In this document: one piece after another, positions 45,305-53,800 of the stretch
How the letters are laid out: each line of letters starts with the position of its first letter
Position numbering within the stretch: position 1 is the stretch's first letter
From: Legionella sp. PC997
GTDB taxonomy: Bacteria > Pseudomonadota > Gammaproteobacteria > Legionellales > Legionellaceae
Direction of reading: 5' to 3'
Length of the DNA: 64,000 nucleotides
NCBI RefSeq assembly: GCF_014109825.1
Contig: NZ_CP059576.1
Coordinates: forward strand, 3,455,501 to 3,519,500
Translations under genes and position numbers: made by a program
Notes under the pieces: generated by a model
Told to the model about the DNA's origin: nothing
The model's database searches: none
The model's input: only the letters and a program-made list of their open reading frames with translations

Positions 45305-47635
45305 CTACTTTTTAGGCCCTTCTCCAAATTTAAATTCTTGTATTGGGTTAGTGCTTATTGGCTCTTTTGAATGATCAAAAAAGCCTTGTTGACTTTGAGA
45401 TACTGTAGGTAAAAAAACAGCTGATGTATCTTTAGACTTTTCTGATTCGGAAATTTCAGTTTTCTGTTCTTGAAATTTAATGAGCATTTCAGCAATTGAT
45501 AGAAATCCTTTGGAGTTGGCATACTCGACTGGAGATTTCTTATTATTGTCAATAACATCTATTTTAGCCCCTCCACCTACCAGCAATTCTGCGACCTCTT
45601 TTTTTCCCTGGGATGCAGCTACATGCAAGGGGGTTCTATTATCTTTACCCCGTATATTGGGATCTGCCCCTACGTCTAATAGGGATTCTACCGAAGTAGC
45701 AGTACCGAAAAAAACCGCATAATGTAATGGAGATATTCCTTTTCCTGGTATGTTTGGATCTGCCCCGAACTCAACGAATGTTTTGAGAAACTCAGGATGA
45801 TTTGTTTTTATTGAATGATGAAAAATGGTTAAGTTACTTTTATCTTCAAAATTTGGATTTGCACCCTTTTTTAAAAGGACTTCTATCATTTCAGGATTAC
45901 CTTTTCTTAATGCGTATACCAAGGGGGGCAACCCATTTTGATCGGGAGCGTTAAGCCCTCGACCTTCTTTAATTAACGCATCGATTATTAGGTTAAAGAG
46001 TGGCATATCACCTGAATTTATCGCGTGATGTAAGGCAGTAAGCCCTTGTTTGTCTTGCATATCAGGATTTGCATGTCGCCGTAAAAGAAAACCAACCATT
46101 TCCTGTTGCTTCAATTGAATAGCGTAATGTAATGGGGGCAACCCATCCCCATCAAGCACATTAGGGTTAGCACCATTTATTTTAGGCAAGAGTGCTCTGA
46201 CAAGATCATGATTGCCGCTTTGGACTGCGAGATGCAGTGGACTTTTCCCAGCATAATCCAATGTGTTGGGCTCCGCTTTCTTTTGCAAAAGCGCTTTAAT
46301 CGTCGCGGGCTTTTCAGATAAAACAGCCAAGTGGAATAAAGACATTCCATTCTCATCAAGATGATTTAGGTCTCTTTTACTGGATAAATCTTCATGAGCC
46401 TTAGCCAAAAGGATATTGTCTAATTGTTTTTTAACCTCTGGGGAGACCTTATCTATATTTTCCCTAAACTTATCCATAATCATTTGTGGATTTTCATCGG
46501 AAATTTGGGGTTTTTCTTGCAACCAATTTTTTAATTGATGATATGCTTTGTCCACATGAGCACTAATTTCGCTATTGTCCTTGGGTAACTGTTCAAAACA
46601 CCTGTCTAGTTCTTTTAATGCTTCGAAAACTTGATGTAATTTAGCATTTAATATAACCATCTTGCGGTAGTCATCAGCATCAGTATTTCTAAGTTTATGG
46701 AGTTCTTTTTCTAAGTGAGAAATGAGTTCATTTCGATTGTCTTGATCCTCACTCGGTTGTTTAAGATACTCAGTGATCCTTTTCAATATGATTTCTCTAA
46801 CTTCAAGATGAGGTTTATGGCTGTTACGGTACATTTTTACAAGAGGAAAACCATTTACTTTTGCTAAACTTGTATTGGTTTTATCAAATTGAAATCTCCA
46901 TTTATTCAAATTATTGCTGGGTATTGAATGTAATGCTTTGGTAATGGAATCAATGATTAAGGATGCATTATTTTGATGAAACTTAGAAATTCTATGAATA
47001 TCATCCACATTTTCGCGTATTATCTGCTGAACAGAATCCCATCTTGATAAATAGCTATCCAATGCAACTCTGGGTTGATCTAATTTAGTAGGGGATGCAT
47101 ATAACATCCATGATTCGTACTCTTGACCCACAGGTGCTTTAAAATTATCTTCAAGTGGAAAAGTAAAGTGAGTTGTATTATCGGCAAATCGGACGCTTGC
47201 ATCTAACGCATATCCACCTTCAGTTGCTAGTAAGAATAAAGAGAAAGCATCTTTAAAGGCCACTCTATCTACAATTCGATTGCGAGGTTCCGCCAAAAGC
47301 TCTCTTCTAACCTCCGACATTTTATTCGCTTGTTCCCGGATATAAGGATCCTCATTTTTTTGCATGGCTGCGATGTATTGATCTATTGATTTAACCGCTA
47401 CAGTGCAATCATGCTTTTTGAATAAATCATGATAATGTGGAACATGTTCATCAAGGCAATAATAGCAAATCTTATTCGAGCATCTTCGTGAGACCTCAAT
47501 AACATCCTCAACATCAGACCCTAACTTATTTTCTCCGGAAGAATCAATTTTAGGAGGACCAATCCATAAATAGTTAACATTGGGTAAATTCTTACTGTCC
47601 TCTTTCACAAAGGTATCTTCATGCTTTTTTAACAC
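45305..47635 (-). CDS. Glycosyltransferase-like plus ankyrin-repeat protein, effector candidate
   Basis: 776 aa starting at a GTG with GAGGT seven bases upstream. The N-terminus resembles the DXD (GT32/TcdA-like) glycosyltransferase fold: NVNYLWIGPPK (residues 19-29) as the donor-site strand, then VAFKDAFSLFLLATEGGYAL at about 125-144, followed by DAS where DXD is expected. A helical middle follows, then about eight ankyrin repeats from about 425 to 700 (SPLHLAVQSGNHDLVRALL, PPLHYAIQLKQQEMVGFLL, TPLHVAASQGKKEVAELLV). No signal peptide. The role would be sugar transfer to a host target; since the second Asp is Ser, activity is uncertain. Confidence 0.8.
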   Translation of the reverse strand: MLKKHEDTFVKEDSKNLPNVNYLWIGPPKIDSSGENKLGSDVEDVIEVSRRCSNKICYYCLDEHVPHYHDLFKKHDCTVAVKSIDQYIAAMQKNEDPYIREQANKMSEVRRELLAEPRNRIVDRVAFKDAFSLFLLATEGGYALDASVRFADNTTHFTFPLEDNFKAPVGQEYESWMLYASPTKLDQPRVALDSYLSRWDSVQQIIRENVDDIHRISKFHQNNASLIIDSITKALHSIPSNNLNKWRFQFDKTNTSLAKVNGFPLVKMYRNSHKPHLEVREIILKRITEYLKQPSEDQDNRNELISHLEKELHKLRNTDADDYRKMVILNAKLHQVFEALKELDRCFEQLPKDNSEISAHVDKAYHQLKNWLQEKPQISDENPQMIMDKFRENIDKVSPEVKKQLDNILLAKAHEDLSSKRDLNHLDENGMSLFHLAVLSEKPATIKALLQKKAEPNTLDYAGKSPLHLAVQSGNHDLVRALLPKINGANPNVLDGDGLPPLHYAIQLKQQEMVGFLLRRHANPDMQDKQGLTALHHAINSGDMPLFNLIIDALIKEGRGLNAPDQNGLPPLVYALRKGNPEMIEVLLKKGANPNFEDKSNLTIFHHSIKTNHPEFLKTFVEFGADPNIPGKGISPLHYAVFFGTATSVESLLDVGADPNIRGKDNRTPLHVAASQGKKEVAELLVGGGAKIDVIDNNKKSPVEYANSKGFLSIAEMLIKFQEQKTEISESEKSKDTSAVFLPTVSQSQQGFFDHSKEPISTNPIQEFKFGEGPKK

Positions 47636-47974
47636 AATACGCTACCTCTAATTTCAATCACTCCTAAGATTAATTAAAAAAATCCTGATGATTTATTATA
47701 GTTTAAAATGTACACGATATTACCAAGTCAATGGGAAAAATAAAAAAGAATGAAGGAGGCATAATGAACTATAGTTGAGGCTGCTCATTAAAAATGCTTT
47801 GCAGACCCTCACTTCTTGAATGATGAGATTAACGAAATGGCTAAGCCTATAGGCAAAAATTCTTGATATATCTTCTTTAATTCTGATTCGCTAATTTCCC
47901 CCCCTTATAGCGCAAATGTTCTCTATTTTTCCTACTATACTTTTTATAACTGCTCATCAAATCCTGGGCTAATC
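47636..47974. other. Divergent intergenic region
   Basis: About 340 bases between the GT-ankyrin and deamidase-like genes; no ORF and no PmrA-box match. Must contain both promoters. Confidence 0.4.
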
Positions 47975-49036
47975 ATGTATTCTAAAGAACTCAATCCAGA
48001 TACGTTATACTCATGTGATCATTGCTGGGGAAAGGACATTTCATTTCCTAAAGGAACTCAAGTGGGCAAAGACAGCTGGTTTGAAACGGCAATAAAACAT
48101 GTCATTGGCTTAAGTGGTAATGATACCGGGGAGGGTCCGGGATTGGTTATCGAAGATATCGAACATTCTGATGTAGATATGTTATGGACTTCAGGCCTCA
48201 ATGGATGTATGGGATTAGCCATCCTCGGCCTCAATCCAGTAACACAAAAAACAGACGTTTTTTTTACTCATGCCAGACACTATGAGAAGAACGATGCCAC
48301 TACAGATAAAGATAACCCTATGTCTTTAGCACATCAATTCGTACAGTCGCATGAAGGTATTCGTGTTTTTTGGGGTACCGACTTCACGAAATATGGGAGT
48401 CAAACAGATGCCCAACGTCAAGAGGCCCAAAAAAAGCTCAGCAATACTCTAGGGTGCTGGGTCCGGAACGATGATTGCTTTAACACTGCCGAAATGACCT
48501 TTTTCCCTAAACATAGTCTCCTTATACCCAAGTTACCTCCATCTGCATACAAGGATTACAAGGAAGACAACAATCGAGAGCGGAAAAAAGAATTCTCTGA
48601 TAGCAAACAATTAGGCGAGTATAAACCTGATCCAAGTATAGAAGGTGAGATCCGCTTACATATTGCTGCCTTACGTAAAGACCGGACATCTGCTGCCCGC
48701 TTATATCATCAGGATAAAAAAAGAGATTTGAAAATCCATGCGCTGACCGAAATATTGGAAGCTTATCATGTAGGCAATTATGATGTGTTAAGGCAATACC
48801 AGAGAGCAGCGAAAGAAAATAAATCTCCTTATATGGATCCTGATGCGAAAAAGATATGGGATTCCACCAAAGGCAAAACAGTAGAACTAGCGCAGAAAGC
48901 AGCGCAAGATGCGTTTAATAAGATTAGAGATATGGGGAAAGATGGGTGTGGATTACAAGAGAATGGGGAACCCATCCCGACTTATCGGCAATACCAACCT
49001 AAGACAAACGCTGAAGTATCATCTTCATTTCTGTGA
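47975..49036 (+). CDS. Candidate CNF1/CheD/BLF1-type glutamine deamidase, effector candidate
   Basis: 353 aa, no signal peptide. Residues 70-100 read LWTSGLNGCMGLAILG then TDVFFTHARHYE. The LNGC matches the LSGC motif of the CNF1/CheD/BLF1 deamidase superfamily. Thr72 lies exactly six residues before Cys78, as Thr88/Cys94 in BLF1. His99 follows after 21 residues (12 to 17 in known members). The N-terminal LYSCDHCWGK has a Cys pair. The C-terminal 150 residues are helical and charged. Such enzymes deamidate a Gln in Rho GTPases (CNF1) or eIF4A (BLF1). This is motif-level inference. Confidence 0.55.
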   Translation: MYSKELNPDTLYSCDHCWGKDISFPKGTQVGKDSWFETAIKHVIGLSGNDTGEGPGLVIEDIEHSDVDMLWTSGLNGCMGLAILGLNPVTQKTDVFFTHARHYEKNDATTDKDNPMSLAHQFVQSHEGIRVFWGTDFTKYGSQTDAQRQEAQKKLSNTLGCWVRNDDCFNTAEMTFFPKHSLLIPKLPPSAYKDYKEDNNRERKKEFSDSKQLGEYKPDPSIEGEIRLHIAALRKDRTSAARLYHQDKKRDLKIHALTEILEAYHVGNYDVLRQYQRAAKENKSPYMDPDAKKIWDSTKGKTVELAQKAAQDAFNKIRDMGKDGCGLQENGEPIPTYRQYQPKTNAEVSSSFL

Positions 49037-49185
49037 TTACCATGCTAATGGAACTTAGTTACCTTCCCCACTTTCATTCTAGGAATATTTTTTAAATTTT
49101 AATAATAACAGTTCATCGTATTGGTGCTATTAATTATCAGACTTATATTTAAGCGCATATTCTTCTTAACACTCAGAGATTATTT

Positions 49186-49443
49186 TTACAATTGCCCTAC
49201 GTCATTTTTAGTCTTTGTACAAAGATGTAAAATTTTTCTGCATACGTATTTAGCGTAAATAGAGTCTTTGGAAAAACATTTGGTACATCCTTTTATATAA
49301 AGAACTCGCATTTGTAAACGGACAATATCGTTAGTGTAATGGGGAATAAAGAGTGGCCCTTGATTAATACTACTCCCCTCGATATTGGCCTTCGCTATCA
49401 AATAGCTCTTCAATGATGGTTTGCATTTAATCTTGCCTGCCAT
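49186..49443 (-). CDS. Doubtful small ORF or gene remnant
   Basis: 85 aa, basic, Cys-rich in its C-terminal half (GCTKCFSKDS, YVCRKILHLC). No ribosome site and no recognised family. A phrase such as SLKSYLIAKANIEGSSINQG then PLFIPHY weakly recalls the middle of tyrosine integrases, so it could be an integrase scrap. The remaining bases from 49037 to 49535 hold nothing else I can support. Confidence 0.25.
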   Translation of the reverse strand: MAGKIKCKPSLKSYLIAKANIEGSSINQGPLFIPHYTNDIVRLQMRVLYIKGCTKCFSKDSIYAKYVCRKILHLCTKTKNDVGQL

Positions 49444-49535
49444 TACGAAAAATTTCCCGCAAAAACCCTTTGATATTTAATAATGTTCAGATTTCCAACT
49501 TATACTTAAAGATTAAAAGTAATTAGACTTACCGT

Positions 49536-49751
49536 TTAATGTTGGCATACATAAGTCCCCAACAGCATCATTATTCCCAATGATAAATAAATAGCAACCG
49601 TTCCCCAAAATGAAATAGGTTCCTCTATGCGTGTAATAGTTCGTTTACAATATGTTTTACCTAATACTATGGAAATAAATCCACAGAGTAAAAATACTCC
49701 CGCAACACTGCGTAAAATAGAAATATTGTTAGGATCAACTTTACACATCAT
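49536..49751 (-). CDS. Small two-helix membrane protein
   Basis: 71 aa: helix ILRSVAGVFLLCGFISIVLG, a basic loop (KTYCKRTITR), helix FWGTVAIYLSLGIMMLLGTY. AAGG lies seven bases before the ATG. Unknown function; likely inner membrane. Confidence 0.6.
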   Translation of the reverse strand: MMCKVDPNNISILRSVAGVFLLCGFISIVLGKTYCKRTITRIEEPISFWGTVAIYLSLGIMMLLGTYVCQH

Positions 49752-49918
49752 AATTTAACCTTCGAGTCACACTTGCTTCGGCCTAATAACAGATTTAATC
49801 ACTATCTGCTTTTCTAGCTCGCAACAAAATACCCTATTCTAAAAATTGAAAACATCTTTGGAGCGCTGTAATTCTTCCGGATTTTTACCCATTTTTACTA
49901 GCCTGCTTGTATTAATTG

Positions 49919-50137
49919 TTAATCGGTACCCAACTTTAGCCGAAAGACCTCGCCTTTCAATTCAATCGTATCTCCCGCAACCATCTTCTTTCTTTTTTGT
50001 TTTTCTATTACCCCGTTTACTAATACAGCGCCCGCAGCTATCATATCCTTAGCTTCTGCTCCACTCGAGGCGATACCTTCAAATTTAAGAATTTTGAAAA
50101 GTTCAACAGGTTCTTTATTAATGAAAACATCCTTCAT
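49919..50137 (-). CDS. S4-domain RNA-binding protein (YbcJ-like)
   Basis: 72 aa from the ATG at 50137; the longest frame uses a TTG at 50173 inside the neighbouring gene. It matches E. coli YbcJ: PVELFKILKFEGIASSGAEA, then KDMIAAGAVLVNGVIEKQKR and KMVAGDTIEL, the compact S4 fold used by ribosome-associated RNA binders. Same strand as and just after the VF530-family gene, so probably one transcript. Confidence 0.88.
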   Translation of the reverse strand: MKDVFINKEPVELFKILKFEGIASSGAEAKDMIAAGAVLVNGVIEKQKRKKMVAGDTIELKGEVFRLKLGTD

Positions 50138-50157
50138 ATTAATTAATACTCCAGTAA

Positions 50158-50394
50158 TTATGGGTTGTCGCAATTTTTATTTTTTAAGGACGCAAGATAA
50201 AGGGCTTCTACTTCACTCCTTGCCCATGGTGTTCTGCGCAGGAATTTAAGACTTGATTTGATGCTGGGGTCCGAAGAAAAGCAATTAATCTTGACTCTTT
50301 CCGCCAAGCCTTCCCAACCATAACAAAGCAACAAACTATTTAAGATAGCCTCGAGGGTAATACCGTGCAGTGGATCATTAGAAGTTCTTTTCAT
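50158..50394 (-). CDS. VF530 family (DUF2132) DNA-binding protein
   Basis: 78 aa from the ATG at 50394, with AAGGTG six bases upstream. Diagnostic sequence throughout: [37 protein letters not shown] and [20 protein letters not shown]. The family has a solved structure (VF530 of Vibrio) and is thought to bind DNA. Paired with the S4-domain gene. Confidence 0.95.
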   Translation of the reverse strand: MKRTSNDPLHGITLEAILNSLLLCYGWEGLAERVKINCFSSDPSIKSSLKFLRRTPWARSEVEALYLASLKNKNCDNP

Positions 50395-50531
50395 CAATTA
50401 CACCTTTCTTTATTGTCAGGTAATGAAAGCTTAAAAAAATAATCGACTATTCTATCTTCAATTTTTTTTAAAACCATTATCTGTCAATTGAGTATAAAAA
50501 ATTTTCTGAAGAATCGATTTCTGATTTCGTT

Positions 50532-50786
50532 AACACTTATGGGGTCAGGCCTTGAATTGTGAATTTTCGAAACTAGAGTCGTAATTTTTGACTATTTTAC
50601 TCACACTAGAATAATGCAAGCAAAAATATTCTCCAATTTCTTTTAAACTAAATTGACCACTTTTGTACGCAACTTGAATTCCTTCATTTCTTGTACTGGT
50701 CTTTTGCTCTATCTTCTTAAGCATACCTCAGAAAATGTCTTTAAAAATAGATTTCTATCTTCTTCTGAAATGTAGATACGCTCCTG
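50532..50786 (-). mobile_element. Internally deleted RAYT transposase copy
   Basis: Nearly identical to parts of the element at 55.88-56.60 kb. Bases 50532-50713 match its left end including the REP-like motif (GGGGTCAGGCCTTG at 50541); 50714-50786 match its transposase N-terminal region. The middle, about 460 bases, is missing, and the reading frame is fused in frame (EVCL to KKIEQKTS). The right end with the second inverted motif is absent. A non-autonomous relic. Confidence 0.85.
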
Positions 50787-50869
50787 GTTTGGTAGACGCT
50801 CTATATCAATTGTATTCTTTGTTATCGCTTTATTCTATGAATCAGTTACTAACCACTCCTATTGAACCC

Positions 50870-50893
50870 CCGGTTAAAAACTGGTTTAACCGG
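50870..50893. terminator. Hairpin at the end of the 1561-aa gene
   Basis: Perfect 9-bp stem CCGGTTAAA / TTTAACCGG with loop AACTGG, overlapping the stop codon of the reverse-strand gene. No T-run follows on that strand, so termination is only suggested. Confidence 0.4.
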
Positions 50894-53800
50894 ACAGTTT
50901 TTTCGTTTCTTGTTGATGTTGTGGTTCCTCTTGTTTTTTCTTTCTCATTTGTTTAAATAGATTGGTTTTATCTTCAAATACTGGTCCCTCTTTAGTTTTA
51001 TTCTTTGATAAAACCATAGCCGGTTCTTGCTCCGGTGCTGTGAAAAATGTAATCCCTTTTTTAATGACCCCTTCACATTTAGTTGAGAACAGATTAAGAA
51101 AATTCTGGTTGTATTCTCGTTTTGCTATCTGTCGGGCATTATTTCCATCTTTATCGACTGCCTCAGTTTGGACCTGACGTGCTTTGAGTAATTTCATTAT
51201 TTCCAGTGCTGCCGGGTCGCTTCGTTGGGCCAGTAAATGTAATGTTGTTTCTCCCTTAGTATTTTTAGCATTAATATCTGCGCCTTTTTCAATCAGAAAC
51301 TTAGCCATGTGTAAGCTTGTCTCTTGCTCTTCTTGAGAATCGCTAGATTTTGCGTAGAGTATCGCTAAATGTAAAGGGGGATAACCATCACTCATTTTAT
51401 TAATATTTTCCGCTAACGCTTCTGCGTTACGTCTTTGATTCCAGATATCAATTTCGCCTCGTTTAATGTCTTGATGTAAGGGGGTGTCCTGTTCCCTGGA
51501 GTGCCATTGGTATTTCTCAGCATCTCTGCGGGATTTTAATTGAACCTCCATAGATGCTATATCTTTCTTTAATATCTCAATTAATCCCATCATCTCTTTT
51601 TGTAGTTCAACTACTCTCTGAGATGCAAGGGGGCGCATAATCCTATTCTCCGTTTTGTGTTTAGTCTCCTGCATCTCATTAAAAACTTCATCGGAGTTTT
51701 CTCGAACTCTCTTGTTGATCAGCTCCAGTTTTTTTATTTTAAGCGCCAATATTAGAGACTTATGTTTTGGTAATAATTGCTGTATTACTAAGCGCATTTG
51801 AAACATTACTTTCAGTGACTTGAGTTGGACTAAATCCTGTTTACGCGCTTTTTCTTCTACGGCTTTATAAATTTGTGCCTCTTTAGAGTCGTCAATTCTT
51901 TTAAAAACCCTCATAAGAGAACCATTTTTTTCTTGAAAAGACTCTGTTGCTAATGTGAGTGCAGATTTATTGCTCCTGTCTTTAATATAGACATCTGCAT
52001 ATTGACAAATCTCTTTAACTGCTTTTTCTTCCTTATTATTAATTAAAACGTGTAAGAGATTATTTCCATTTTTATCTTTGGCATTGGCCAAGCGCGATTT
52101 ATCCTGAAGTGGGGCGGCTTTTATTTCTCCTATCAATGCATCCCTCACTCTTTTTTCATTAAAATCCATTGAACCAATATCTTTTATTTTGTTTTGAACG
52201 CTTACTTCCCTTTCTCTCCCTAACCTTTCCTCTTCTAATCTTTCTTGCGCGTTGGGTTCGTCATTATCTTCTGCCAACTCCGCATTGTCATCTACTGTCG
52301 AAGTTTTCTCTGCCAATTCTGATGAGCCTATTCCCTTCTGGGTTGGAGAGGTTATTAATCCCTCTTTGAGGAACCTGGCATATATTTCCTTATTCTCTGT
52401 AGACGATACTTCTGCGAGAAACAGTTTTCCTTTTTCTGTTGCAAAAGTTTGTTTGTCAATCTTTGCTCCAGAAAGAATCAATAAGCGAACTGCATGAAGA
52501 TGATCATTATCTAATGCTAATTGCAGTGGTGTCTTACCCTCGGGATTCTCCTTATTAATCGGGTTACTCACAAAAAAATCAATTGGACTACTCATGAATT
52601 GGCTCAATAAGCTTTTATCCTGGTTGGTTAATTCTTTAATACGTTGAATATCTCCATTCTTCGCAGCCAGGTGAAAAATATTATTTCCAGCACTATCCTG
52701 TTTACTTAAATCAAATCGAGCTCCTTGTTCCTTTAACCTTTGAATAATGAGTTCAAAACTGTTTCTTTTCTCTGTTTTATTAGGTTCTTCAGCCTCGGAG
52801 TATTTTTTATAGGCGATGAACAACAGATTGTTAAATTGATCGGTGGCTTGAGTGTGAACGCCTCTCTCTATTAAATCATCTATTAATAAATTCACAACCA
52901 CCGTTTTTCCCAGGAAAACGGCTGAATCTAAGGGAGTATGCCCGGAAGCATTAGAAAGATTCCACTCCAGATTTTTAGTTTTTAAGTCTCTGAGTAGTAG
53001 GTCAACTATCTCAAGATTTCCTTTTGCAACAGCTAGATGTAAAGGAGTATTCCCTTTATAATTTTTAAAATTACTATCCTTATCCCTGAGATTAGCCAAG
53101 AACAACTCAACCATTTGAGGTTTTCCCCCTAAAGCGGCAAAATGTAAGGGGGTATTACCGTCTTTATTTTTAGAGTGCCATGGCTCTTCTTTGCTTAACA
53201 ACAAGCTTGCAGCTCCAACTTCACCTTTATGAGCGGCAAAATGTAACGCATTATTACCGTTAGAGCTTGGGGCATCAAGATGAATACAGTGTTCCATAAT
53301 TAGTTTAATTTGGTCTAAATTACCTGTTTCAGCACTTGATTGGAGGTGTAGGAGAAATTGCTTGTTTCCTATTTGAGTCAGATCAATACCTTCTTCTTCC
53401 TTCCCATGCTCTTCAATGAGCAGATCTGTCAATGTTCTTTCTTTGTGACTTTCTAACAAGTCTATTTTTTTCTGAATTTCTGCTACCTTCCTGGTAAAAT
53501 CTTCTACAACGGCTGTTTTTATTTCTAACTGATGTAAAAGTTCATTCCTATCCTTTGTAAGCTCAGCTATTCGCTCAAGAACTTCAACGTACTTAGATTC
53601 TGCAATCGAAAAAAGACTAGGAATATATTGGTTAAATGACTCCTTTTTCTCCAAATGTTCCAACTCGCTATATGCACCTTGCAGAGAAGTAAAATCTCTG
53701 ACTGGAGCTTCACTAAAAGCAATTTTATCTGCTTCTTTTTTTATTTTTTGCAAACTAGATTCTAGTTGGCCTAAGGTTTTATTTGTCGCCGAGAGAGTTT

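Noticed and set aside
45010-45327. N-terminal extension of LemA to 300 aa
   Set aside because: LemA proteins are about 190 aa starting at the membrane helix; a ribosome site precedes the ATG at 45009.
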